Assembly: GCA_963693285.1 (NCBI GenBank)
Contig: OY848918.1
Span: 1,285,001 to 1,349,000 of the forward strand
Length of the DNA stretch: 64,000 nt
Source: Xestospongia muta
Taxonomy: Eukaryota; Porifera; Demospongiae; Haplosclerida; Petrosiidae
Reading direction: 5' to 3'
Made by a program: the position numbers and the translations under genes
The notes under the pieces: generated by a model
Databases searched by the model: none
Told to the model about the DNA's origin: nothing
Seen by the model: the letters and a program-made list of their open reading frames with translations, nothing else
In this document: piece by piece, positions 24,105 to 35,035 of the stretch
Layout of the letters: every line of letters starts with the position of its first letter
How positions within the stretch are numbered: position 1 is the first letter of the stretch

Positions 24105-24189
24105 TACAAGATACTACAATGACTACAATCAATTTAAGCTCAAAACAAATCAGCCGTTTACTTGTCATGGTGGGTTTGGCTCAGTTTGA
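21184..24189 (+). pseudogene. HECT E3 ubiquitin-ligase-like gene, left copy
   Basis: Multi-exon gene resembling G2/M-phase E3 ligase (G2E3)-like proteins common in animal transposons. Exon 1 begins MAGLISQDDVEKA at 21,184 but is shifted by a deletion. Exon 2 (about 21,476-22,039) holds PCKCAARTWAHKFVCLS, then LLEAGLGEKKIVIEDVDCSG and LQRDLDL. Exon 3 (22,227-22,436) is acidic. Exon 4 (22,483-22,811) opens the HECT domain with GEQGEDGGGLRR in a shifted frame. Exons 5 (22,901-23,077), 6 (from 23,242), 7 and 8 (from 23,949) continue it, with QGGSGYPYI, YDYLCGKELNEIT, GSSAVPPLGFD and TCVFSLTLPTRYYNDY, ending GFGSV at 24,189. The catalytic-loop cysteine block appears as AST-C-VFSL. At least four frame breaks make it a pseudogene. 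Only this copy has the true 3' end. Confidence 0.75.
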
Positions 24190-24378
24190 TTAATGTTATG
24201 CTCAATATTATGCTCTTGATGAAACTATGTCAATCAATAATGTATCTTATCCTCATTGTATTCATTTTATGTTCAATTTATTTGTTTTCCTTGTATACTC
24301 TTGATGATGAGATGTTTTGTCAATCAATCTTTTTTTGGAAGAAATCTTTTCAAAAAAAGTGAAAATGTTTATGTAACT

Positions 24379-26000
24379 GTTTGTGTAACTGTTTTTGGAG
24401 GAGAGTGGCAGTTTGATAGGAAGGCTCTTGCTAAGAAATAGTGTTCTACACCAAATTTTGTCTCGGGGTACTTTTGAAGTTCTTCTGCTAATAGGATTCT
24501 TTGATGTTCAGTTAAGAAATTAGAGGGAAGATCAGGTACAATAACAGTATTACTATCATCATCAGTACTCACTGGTCCACTACAATCAATGCCATAATCA
24601 CAATCCTACAAATAAAGCACCTGATAAGTAATACTTTCATTTCTTTCTAAATAGTACTCACAACAGTATGCTAATCTAACTTTACACATGGTATAATGTT
24701 ACAGACTTAAAATCTGCTGTTTTGTAAACTACATAGGCTAACATACATACTGTATAACATGACACTGATTACAAAATATACATACTTCAGTAGTTCATGT
24801 AACTCCTAGTACTGCCGTACTTGTTGGTGTTTCCATCCTAGCTTGAGTCATTCCCAGAATCCATAGTTGATGTGGTGTTTGGTTATGTGCTGTACGGAGA
24901 GGATGGTTACACCATACCTCACGAAACATGTCCACTTGAGATTGTATAATTGGTAAATAAACGTAATGAAGGGCACATAGATCAACTTCACTAGCTGGAT
25001 CTAATAGACCGACTTCTTCCAGCGAATAGAATAGGAAGTAATAGAAACTAATGCAACCTTGATAAAGATCTCTCCATAAACGTTCTATCCTTTGGTTGTG
25101 GACACTTCTACCACAGATGAAACTTCTTTCTGGACCTCTCTCGGAATGATCGAGCATGAAGCGTCCAACTAGAACATTTTCTCCTCCATTGTCTGAACGT
25201 ACACAAGATGGTAATCCATAACTCTCGACAGCTTGCAGAAACGCATTAAAAACAGTCATAGCTTTGTTATTAGAGGCTACTTTTAAGTAAACTGGAACTC
25301 GGCTATATCCATCTATACCTCCATGTATTACTAACCGCCACCTTATAAGCTTGTGATATCCATCAATGTGCCACAATGCATTGGGGCTTGCAACGTTATA
25401 TTGCCAACGATGAAGAGTGCTATGTAGCCTAGTTTCCAGTCCCAAGGGGTCAACACGACGAATTGACTCTCTCACTCTTTCTCTTTGCAATATCACACCA
25501 TTAACCTTAAGCAGAGTCTGTATTGATCGTGTGCCACAAGCAGGTAAGCGTGTTACAATCTCCTTAACTAGGTCATCCAAATCTTGATTAGTTATTTCAC
25601 TGAATCGATTGAATTCTATCCCAAACTCCTTTAGTTTTCTTTGAATTGTACCTATTGAGCAACCAATCAGGATAGCAATTTCAGTTTCTTTAAATCCATT
25701 TTCAACCAAGAATCTAACTTGATCCTCACATATGTCTAAAGGTCGTCTCACACCCAAAGTAATCACCTCTATCTCATAGTCAGTATTTAATTGCACAATC
25801 AGTTGTTGGACTACTCTAGTCACAGCAGTGAAGTCGTGACGATTAGGAACCAGCAGTTCTAGCTGTACACATGCTTCCAATAAACGGTCAGCTCCCTCAA
25901 TAAGAGCCTCCTTAGCTTCTATAGAACTCGAGGAATAGATTCTCTTAATCATCTTTATTCTTTCTTCAAGTTTGTCTATGCTCTCAATCCAACTGTCCAT
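24379..26000 (-). CDS. DDE integrase (IS3EU-type) of the HECT element
   Basis: The main open frame (24,795-26,000, 401 residues, starting [17 protein letters not shown]) has a helical N-terminus. A helix-turn-helix follows ([19 protein letters not shown], about residues 104-122), then a retroviral-integrase-like core. Core motifs are [12 protein letters not shown] with the first [19 protein letters not shown] with the second D, and [14 protein letters not shown] with the catalytic E. All three acidic residues are present and the frame is unbroken. A further exon at about 24,430-24,602 ([24 protein letters not shown]), after acceptor TTTGTAG, matches the tail seen in relatives. The join skipping the stop at 24,795 is inferred. 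The gene is tail-to-tail with the left HECT copy. It probably cuts and joins element ends in the nucleus. Confidence 0.8.
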
Positions 26001-26039
26001 CTTTATGGGTGCTTCTTGGTGTGATTTGACCGATGATGT

Positions 26040-26190
26040 AACAAACTAACAACTCAACATGTGGCATGTCCTATGATGACATCATAATGTGTCAAAAGTT
26101 AATAATGTTAGGTTTGGTTTAGGGTTTAGGTGATGTCATCAATATGATGACATCACTATGTGTATTTCATTATGATGTCATCATAGTCAA
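26040..26190. promoter_or_regulatory. Cluster of TGATGWCATCA palindromes upstream of integrase
   Basis: Four copies of a near-perfect palindrome sit within 112 bp: ATGATGACATCAT at 26,073-26,085, TGATGTCATCA at 26,131-26,141, TGATGACATCA at 26,145-26,155 and ATGATGTCATCAT at 26,172-26,184. They lie 70-185 bp upstream of the integrase start, where a promoter would be. The core resembles a bZIP (CRE/ATF-like) site, but no factor is known here. They lie outside the duplicated arms. Confidence 0.5.
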
Positions 26191-26297
26191 GTTTCACCAA
26201 GAACCTTCCCCCCATCTTTATGGAGCACACACAGATATAAACTTTTTATTATCTGAATAATTAAAATAAAAAGAGAATTAAGAAGTCATATTGTGTG

Positions 26298-29220
26298 GGT
26301 AGAGTGAGTGAGAAAACACATGTAGAGGCTGTTGGATAAACTGCATTGTGGCTGAACGACATAGTTGGACCTATATCAAACCCAAGTGGAGGTACAGCTG
26401 ATGAACCAGTAAAAAACTGAGAACATCCTTCAAGGAAACTTCATTACACTCACCTGTAAGGAATGTGAAAGTACATAAAAACAGTGTATTCAAGTCTTAT
26501 AACCAATCTTAGTGAATGTATACATGAAGTAACTAATGAATGACATCAAAGAAACCACTTAAACAGTGGAGGCTGTAAACTAATTTAATTGTGTAATTAC
26601 TTAGAGTGCTAAACCACAAGACCAACCTCATCATGAGAAAGTCTTAACATTATTGGTAGATACAAGTCACCTTTTAGTTAGAATTTCTGAACTACTTACC
26701 TTTGCAATCCTCTAAATAGTCACCAAAAAGTACATATCTTGCCATCTCTTTCTCTTTTCTATGACTTGAATTTTCAGAGTAGCGAGCTCTGTTTTGAAAC
26801 AGTGACTTGATAATAACTATTAGGAATAAATGAAAAACACATTGCCAGAGAGTACATGTACTACTTGATATCTGGAGTCAATTCAGTAGGGTGTGAAGGA
26901 GCAGTGAAAAGGGATTCTAGACTATTCTGGTGAGACTTCGTGGCATCTGCCACACCAAGTGTTTGAAGTCCGTTCTATAGTTGATCAAGCTCGGCTTTTG
27001 ATCGAAGTATTGTATAGTACATTGTGATACTATGGACCAAAGTAGAACGATCTTCAAGTGTCAAAGTTGTGGGACCCTTGTTGAACCCACAGTTGGACAG
27101 TACTTCTATTGCATCCATTGATAGGGCTTGGATGTCCTCGTTGCTGACAGCATCTATAATCTAAGACAACAATTAACAAGTCCATAAATAATACAGTACT
27201 CTCATTCTTTTTAACACATAAAATAAAGAAACTACACAACAGAATTAGATTAATTCAGTAAGTCTCACATGAATACACTCTTAAATTAGAAGTAATTATA
27301 ATGTTGTCATCATGACTTATTTACCTTGCTTACTAATAGCTTGATGTCATAATCATGTATAATAGTGTAGTCAATAGTGATTTCGTTAAGCTCCTTGCCA
27401 CAAAGGTAATCATAAACCCCCTTACAGATATAAGGATAGCCTGATCCTCCTTGACTAAGAGGTACAGACATCAAACAGCCAATTTTGTAAAAAATATTTG
27501 TCTACAATGGAGTTGAGAGAAAATAATTAGCAGCAACAGATTTCATACATTTAAAACCATCAATATCATCAATTTCACACATTATTTACCTGAAGACCAA
27601 GAATATCACGTCGAACTACTTTCTTATTCTCTTCACCCTCAAAGTAACATTCCTTCAGTTGTAATAAGAAAAGATGCCAAAGTACTCTTCTTAGTCCTCC
27701 ACCATCTTCACCCTGTTCTCCTTTGAAGACAACCTATCAACGAAAGTCCTGTTTATGTCAAAATATAACTTGTGCATAAGTTTAGTGGGAGAAAAGTCAC
27801 AATTGTTGACAATTTTAAAACAGTCCGCAAGTACACATTCTCTGTCAACTTCTAATAAAAATTCATCATAATGCTCCACTTTTCTGGACAACTTTCGTAT
27901 GATGTCTTCCATTGAATGACTACAGATACAAGAGAGGTGTACAAGCACTAACTATGCAACATTACCTGCCAACTTCATCACATTCTCTAACGCTTTGCTC
28001 AAGTACACGTGTGACAATTGCATCTTCTGTCTCTTCAATTTCTAGATCAGGCTCTTCATCAATAAGGTCAACACTACTTGATGACATGGAAGGATGTGGA
28101 GTATGAACAAGAGTTGGTGGCGGTAGGTCAAAATCCTCATCACTTGACTGTTGCATATCCTCCTCTACCCCACTCCTACATGACATGTAATCAACACAAG
28201 TCATAAACATCGCAGACAGCTCACCTTTGCTCTATACATGATGACAAATGCTGACATAACACTGTTACAGGGACGTCCTCAGCACATGATAGGCACTTCT
28301 CCACAGGCTATGTGTACATGTATGATAAATATGTTCAGATAAATAATCTGCAAGCCTTACCCCAGGTGGAAGTTGACAGGGTGTCAAGTCTAAATCTCTC
28401 TGTAATTGGATGATGTATGTTCTAGAGTTACCAATTCTTTCTTGTAAACATCTTGGTGAGGTTAAGCACATAGATGAGAGTGGTTCTAAAAACCGTGAAT
28501 TACACTTGCACTTTGCAAATATTAAGCCACCAGAATCTTTTAATTTTGGAAATGACGCATGCAATAGTTCACGAAACTCTTCCCCTGAGCAGTCAACATC
28601 TTCAATGACAATCTTCTTCTCCCCAAGCCCAGCTTCCAACAAAGCATCTTTCTCATTATCAGTAGTTGGTAGGATGTCTTGGGCACAACGACTTAAACAA
28701 ACGAATTTGTGTGCCCATGTTCTCGCTGCACATTTACAAGGTTGCTTTGCCCAATAGTTTCACAAAACTTCTCTTCTGTCCTAAGAAAGATGATGTTCGA
28801 GTGAATTCCCTGCTAAAAGAACTTTCATTTCTAGATTCTCGAGCTCTAGCAGTGAGCCTTTCTCTGGCTCTTTGGAGATTGCTCAGTGCAACATCACATG
28901 TTTGTTGAACTGTAGCACCTGCATTATCTATACATAGGTAGACATATATGAAAGGTCATTTCTCAACCTATATACCTGCATGCAGATGTGTACTAGAGAC
29001 TGTGATAGCAGTAACTACACAAATAAAATATGTCTACTGATCTGTACACATGATTGTGCTCTTGAATGCAAGTGACTAGATATACTTGGTATGCATGTAC
29101 AGTATACATACACAATTCAGTCTCACCAGAGCTAGTGCTAGGGTCATGAGATGCTGACAATGAGATAGGGATGAGAATGGGCCTTTTCGACATCATCCTG
29201 TGATATTAAACCTGCCATGT
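26298..29220 (-). pseudogene. HECT-like gene, right copy, 3' truncated
   Basis: Mirror image of the left gene with the same exons: exon 1 near 29,130-29,218, exon 2 near 28,363-28,926, the acidic exon near 27,966-28,176, and HECT exons from 27,919 down to 26,298. It shares the lesions of the left copy: the exon 1 deletion, the shift before PCKCAARTW, the shift before GEQGEDGGG and the shift in the last exon. It lacks the final roughly 85 bp of the last exon. Substitutions relative to the left arm are few. It reads in the same direction as the integrase, whose start is about 300 bp further on. Confidence 0.75.
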
Positions 29221-30024
29221 TGAAACTGCCCTAGTTAAATAAGTTAACCTCATTGACAAAACATAAACGTTTGACAGTTAATACTTACAGGCAACTAAAA
29301 GTGCTCTCTCAAACTTCAAAAACGTATCTTTGCACCACATAAAGACTGAGCAAACAGTAGCAAGACGTTCATTTATTCTTTCTAGATACTTTTTTGTAAG
29401 TCCAATTTAATTGTAAGTGCATTTATATATAATAGCTCACCTAAACCAGGAATTAATAGACTTCTCATAATGTTCTACGACAGCCAATGGAGAGAACAAG
29501 AAAAAGGTTTTTGTCTAGAAAAATGATGGCACATGAAACAACCAACTATTACTATATTACTCTTACCAGAAGACAGCAGCTCTATTAGAAGACAATGTCA
29601 AAAATTAGTCAGCAAGATTGTCCTAAAATGAGGTTAAGTGAAAGGTGTTGAACACGCCTTGTGTACAACTAACACATGCCCTTAACATGTAAGATCAATA
29701 ATTATTTTGGTTACATGTCTGTATGTTTATTTATCACACAGGTCATTTAAGGTTATTAGCCACATGTGTGTTTTAGGCTTGTGAGCCTGTAAGACTGTAC
29801 CTAGAGTAAACTACAGCAACAAAACACAGGCATATGTCTAGTCATAAGATGCAACTGATTAATTTTAAGTACATTTGTATATAATAACTCACCTGAGTCT
29901 GGACACAAGACACTTGTGATAACTCAGATTGTGTAGAAGACCAAAGGAGAACAAGTACTTCAGCTTGAATGCTTAACTCTAACACGAGAGCTCTGAACTA
30001 TGAAGAATCATTGAATTTCCAACT
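26298..30024 (-). repeat. Right arm of 3.7 kb inverted repeat
   Basis: Reverse complement of 20,378-24,104. Its inner end cuts the last HECT exon after the FSLTL region, so the C-terminal GFG end is missing. The outer end joins, at 30,024, a diverged second copy of the exon 1 region. Confidence 0.9.
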
Positions 30025-30545
30025 GGTCATTTCTCAACCTATATACCTGCATGCAGATGTGTACTAGAGACTGTGATAGCAGTAACTACACAAATAAAAT
30101 ATGTCTACTGATCTGTACACATGATTGTGCTCTTGAATGCAAGTGACTAGATATACTTGGTATGCATGTACAGTATACATACACAATTCAGTCTCACCAG
30201 AGCTAGTGCTAGGGTCATGAGATGCTGACAATGAGGTAGGGAAAGGAATTGACCGCAGAATTCTTAGTGCCTCTTGGGCCTTTTCAACATCATCCTGTGA
30301 TAATAAACCTGCCATGTTGAAACCGCCCTAGTTAAATAAGTTAACTTCATTGACAGAACATAAACATTTAACAGTCAATACTTACAGACAACCAAAAGTG
30401 CTCTCTCAAACTTCAAATTTATTTTCACACCGCATAAAGACTGAGCAAACAGTAGCAAGGCGTCCGTTTATACTTTCTAGATCCTTTTTTGGCGGTACAA
30501 CGAGGACGAACTTTGACACAGCAAAATCTGATTGGTCACAGAACT
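30025..30545 (-). pseudogene. Second, diverged copy of HECT exon 1 region
   Basis: Minus-strand frame 30,064-30,315 starts MAGLLSQDDVEKAQEALRIL and continues SIPFPTSLSASHDPSTSSG to a donor. It is similar to the exon 1 region of the two arms but keeps about 22 bp that both arms have lost, so it is closer to the ancestral exon. It is fused directly to the end of the right arm at 30,024. A related upstream block (TTTGACACA..CAAAATCTGATTGGTCAC) is present at 30,505-30,540 and again near 31,010-31,040. Confidence 0.65.
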
Positions 30546-31950
30546 CTTACTCTATTATTATTATTATTATTATTATTAATATTATTATTATTATTATTAA
30601 TATTATTATTAAGTAGTGTTTATATTTTAAATAATTTGAGGTTCACTGTCGATCTCTTATAACATCTACAAAATGTCCATATTAGTTCTTTCGATTATTT
30701 GTCATTGGTTATGTTTGAAAATAATTTTATATTTATATAAAATTTAAGACAAATAGTAAGCCAACAGGTACTGATAAGCCATTTAGACATTTACCCTTTA
30801 TTCAACTAAAAGAACCATGTTTGAGAACATTGCTTGAATTGTTGTGTATGTACTTGTCTCAATATACTGCAGTTAGCAATAGTTTGTGCTAATAGCTTCT
30901 AATTTTTTCTTTAATTTTCTACTCTCTTGACTGTGAGCAGACAGTAGTTACTTTAGCAAGATGTTCGTTCTACTTTCTACTTACTTTTATGGCAGTACAA
31001 TAAGAACAGATGTTTGACACAACAAAATCTGATTGGTCACTGAACTACAACTCAATCAAACATGACCTTTACCCTCCCTTCTTTATAACAAGATAATGAA
31101 TGATAACTAATATTCATTACCATATGAACTTGACCAGTATTTATCATGTCAGTACTCAATGCTAGCTTGGCTACATCAGGTCATGCTCATTGATACTAAT
31201 ATAGTAGACACTAATGGTTATTCACAAATACTATATAGATCTATATAGATCTACTCACTCATAAACAATGATATATATACTTATAGCTATAATAATGTGA
31301 TGGATTACTAATCAAAACTCATAGATACTTATGATAGTCATTGATACTAATAGCATGTACAACTATCTATCAGTATCTAGACTACAAGAACTCATGTTTG
31401 TCATATATTATGTATATATGAGATTATGACAATGAATTACTAGCTAAGATTGATGGAGATAGATATGGATAGATAGATCGACAAATGGCTAGGTGGCTAG
31501 AGTGCAAAAGGACCAATGAATGGTTAGACAGATTGGTAATAGGTGTATACATGTATGATAAGATAGGATATAATGTTATGTCAGTACAGGCTGTAACACC
31601 TGTTGCTAGAAAGGTCATCCAATAAAACAATGATGCCTGAATACACAGTTAGTACAAAATTTAGATGTATGACTTCGAAATTGATTTGTAAGCCAACAGT
31701 TATGCACAGAATGATTTCAACTGCCATAATGTCTTTGACAGTGCTGTACTAACTGCTTATATAAGAAAGTAGTAAGATGTACATGTATACATGTGAAGTA
31801 CGGACTCGTAATAGGTGTATACATGGATATGTATGATAAGATAGGATATAATGTTATGTCAGTACAGGCTGTAACACCTGTTGGAATGGTAGAAAAGTCA
31901 TTCAATAAAGCAATGCTTATAGCCCCATACATTAACACACATTAACCAAT
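30546..31950. repeat. TTA microsatellite and a duplicated segment, no gene
   Basis: (TTA)n runs over about 30,550-30,612. The sequence after it (AATTTGAGGTTCACTG) resembles that after the microsatellite at 17,840. A segment of about 95 bp (AATAGGTGTATACATG... GTTATGTCAGTACAGGCTG) occurs at 31,540-31,632 and again at 31,809-31,912. No exon recognised. Confidence 0.5.
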
Positions 31951-32009
31951 TATGCCTGAATTAAAATATAATTCATGCCGTATTTATTCACTTAACGATA
32001 GTCACTTTA

Positions 32010-33330
32010 CAAAGATAGATATCTTGTGCCAAAACTTCAGTATCCATTCCATTGGCCAATTTGACTCAAAGAAATTAGACTTTAAGGGTTGCCATAGAGA
32101 TCTTAAAGACTTTATGTTACCAATTAGGCTGTAAGTCCATTGTAATCACACCAGTTAGGATAATGTCATTTTTCTCATAAATATCTCGTGCCAAAACTCC
32201 AGTATATATTCCCTTTTATATTTGTACTCACATTAATTTTTGTCATGTAAATTTGTTACTAACATCATTTTACAAAGATATTTTGTGCCAAAACTTTACT
32301 GTGTACTCCATTAGCCATTTTCACTCATAGAAGTTAGGGTTGAAGGACTGTCATAGAGATCTTAAGACTTTATGTTTGGTGAATAGGGTTTAAGGGCCTT
32401 TGTAATCATGCCTATTAAGATGATGTTGTTTTTCAAAGATGAATTGGTTATTAATGTGACTTTCCAAATTAATCCTGTGCCAAAGCTTGAGTATCTACTT
32501 CATTGGCCATTTGACTCTTAGAGATCAGACTTTAATGGATGCTCTACCCATCTCAAAGCTTTATGTTTAATAATAGTTTTAAGGCCACTGTAATCATGGA
32601 CATTAGAATGATGTCATTTCTCTCAAGTGAATTGGTTACTAATGCCACTATATATATGAACATATCTTGTGCCAAAATTTCAGTATCTACTCCATTGATG
32701 ATTTTCATTGATATAAATTATGGTTTAAGGACTGCAATAGAGACCTTCATGTTTGGCATGTTAGGGTTAAAGGCCATTGTACTCATACCAATTAGTATGA
32801 TGACATTTTTCTCATGTGAAATTATTGCTAATGTCTTTCCAAACACATCTTGTGCAAAAGGTTCAATGTATACTACATTGACCCTTTCCTCTTATAGAAA
32901 TTAGGGTTTAGAAATTTCCATAGACATCTTAGGGCTTTACATTTGCCAATTAGGGTACAAGACCATTGTAATTTTACCATTTCAGATATGTCATTTTTTT
33001 ATGAATTGATTACTAATGTCATGATATGAAGATATATTGTGCCAAAACTTCAATATCTACTCCATTGATGACTTTAACTTGTAGAAATTAGCTGTTTAAG
33101 ATCTGTCATAGATATTTTGAGACTTTATGTTAGGTAATTAGGTTTTAGGGCCTTTCTAATCATAATAATTAGGATGATGTAATTTTTGTCATGTGAAATG
33201 GTTACTAGTAGACTTCTCAAACATATCTTGTGCCAAAACCTCATCATCTACTACATTGACTATTTCCACTCATAGAAATTTGGGTTTAAAGACTCATGCA
33301 CAGATGTTAAGGCTTTTGGCATGAAACATC
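32010..33330. repeat. Tandem repeat, period about 190 bp
   Basis: The marker TTGTGCCAAAACTTCAGTAT recurs, with variation, near 32,026, 32,190, 32,287, 32,477, 32,668, 32,849, 33,037 and 33,229. Most spacings are 181-192 bp; the second unit is shorter. Each unit also has versions of CATTGGCCATTTTGACTC and GAAATTAGGGTTTAA. The copies have diverged. No long open frame. Confidence 0.8.
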
Positions 33331-33639
33331 TATGGAAATAACAGGCAGAGTTTGTGGAAGATAACAGTTTTGAGGAATAACCTCCTTACTTTTAATAGTC
33401 GATGATTTAAGGAACATAACATATCATTATAACTATGACTTGTGTGTCAATTTGATATACATAGTTTGACTCAAAGCTCAATGCCATTTTCTGGTTAGGG
33501 GTTTTAAAAAGTAGCGTCATCTAAGTACTGTCCCACGTAAAAAATATATATAGCCTTTTAAAAGTGTGTTTGTCAGTAATATTTATAAAAATGTATAAAA
33601 GTCAAAACCAAGTAGTGGCCCACTTTTGTTATATACTGT

Positions 33640-34320
33640 ATTAATATAGAGTGCAGTAAGTTCATTAGTTAAAAGTACATCAAGAATAGTTGATGTTGCT
33701 GATGTCTTCTAATTATAAGATAATTTTATTTAAACAGAGACTAATTGAAATGTTCAAGGGTACTCTACATTCATGTGAAATTCAACTTCGATTTAAAAGA
33801 GTTTAGACTAAAGTAATTTTCTTGAACCCAATTATTAATAAGGTTTATATCATTTGAAGATGGTATAGTCTTCTGGGACTCTCTAATTTCTTTCAATAAA
33901 ACTATACAATCAGCATAGAGATATCTAAAGAGAAGAAAAGATTAGTAATATAATCTGTGTAAATTAGAAATAGCAAGTGACCTAGTACTGACTCTTGAAG
34001 TATTCCTGAAATGACTGGTAGTTCTATTAAATGAACGCCATTGTGATAACATATATACACTACCAGATTAATCATTACAAATCCATCTCAGTAGAAAAGT
34101 CACCAATCCCCATATTTTCTAATTTTAGTAGCAATATTTTATGTGGCACACTAAGAAAGCATTTTTTAGTCAAAGAAAGCTGGGCAAATTGAAGATATCT
34201 TGTTCAAAATTTATACCAATCATCTCGAATAGAAGTTGAGTTGAGATAGTTGATGTTTTTGGGAGAAAAACTTATTAATTATTTAAAAAGGAACAAGACT
34301 CCTGGAAGTTGCCATGATCA
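33640..34320 (-). pseudogene. LINE reverse-transcriptase remnant inside right arm
   Basis: Counterpart of the left-arm remnant. Minus-strand reading from 34,320 gives the same RT block, then beyond 33,944 continues, in shifted frames, with a DISLYADCIVLLKEI-like palm block and INNWVQENYFSLNSFKSK, the expected downstream RT motif. So the right arm keeps the RT end that the left arm lacks. The left arm keeps about 850 bp upstream (17,730-18,583) that the right arm has lost at a short GCAAC-like junction. Confidence 0.55.
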
Positions 34321-34956
34321 TAATAATGATGATAATAACAGCAACAACAACAACCAACAACAACGACAACAACAACAACAACAACAATAATAATAACAAT
34401 AATAATAATTATAATAATTATAATCTGATGAGTTAAACATAGGTCAATGAGAACAGAAAGTAGATAGTATCTTGAGAATATCAGCTTACCAAGTACCTTC
34501 ATATAATAAGAAGAGAACCATTCTGTTCGTTGCCACGCCCATTTTGACCCCTAATTGACCCCAATCTTAAATACTGAAATAGAGAGAATTTCTAGTATTG
34601 AAGAGTATCGAGACTTACCAAAATTGAAGATTGCTAGTTGAATAACTAAAATTTTGAATTGCAAATTCACCATAAAATCGTGAATTCACGAATTGCAATA
34701 ATCGTGAACTCTCGGTAAAAACGTGAATTGAGAAGTGGAATAGTCGCGAATTCACAGTAAAATCGTGAATTGTGAAATATGATAATCGTGAATTTCCGGG
34801 TAGTGTCATGAGTTTTGAGTGTGCAATAATCGTGAATTACTGGTAAATCGTGAATTTTGAGCGTTCAATAATCGTGAATTACTGGAAAATCGTGAATTTT
34901 GAGTGTTCAATAATCGTGAATTTGATGCCTATTTTTGTCGTGGTTTGTATTCCATA
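34312..34956 (-). repeat. Right terminal inverted repeat with ATTCACGATT subrepeats
   Basis: Reverse complement of 17,117-17,729. It contains the TTATTA/TTGTTG microsatellite (34,318-34,430) and ATTCACGATT repeats (34,680-34,920), with one extra unit near the end. Terminal bases CCATA at 34,952-34,956. Confidence 0.75.
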
Positions 34957-35035
34957 TAGCTGCAGAGTTGATGAATGTGCAGGATAACAATGACATAAAA
35001 TTTTAGATATTATATTAAATTGATAGAAATGGACT

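Larger units (their letters stand above)
17117..34956. mobile_element. 17.8 kb composite integrase/HECT transposon with inverted ends
   Basis: Both ends carry the same sequence in inverse orientation, starting TATGGAATACAAACC at 17,117 and ending with its complement at 34,956. The match extends inward to 17,729, and again from 18,584 to 18,950 against 33,944 onward. Inside lie subterminal ATTCACGATT repeats, a LINE remnant in both arms, a HECT gene in two near-identical inverted arms, and a DDE integrase gene at the centre. The TAYGG-type end is shared with the complete element at 49,025-52,803, and both encode related integrases. The flanking 6-mers (GACTTC and TAGCTG) do not match, so this is not one simple insertion. 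The ends may come from two copies or from an inverted duplication. Confidence 0.6.

Noticed and set aside
20378..30024. Assembly artefact as explanation of the perfect inverted repeat
   Set aside because: Not excluded, but the arms differ at several bases and have different flanks and inner ends, which favours a real duplication.
32010..33330. CRISPR-like array
   Set aside because: Units are 190-bp diverged tandem repeats without constant repeats and unique spacers, in a eukaryotic context.
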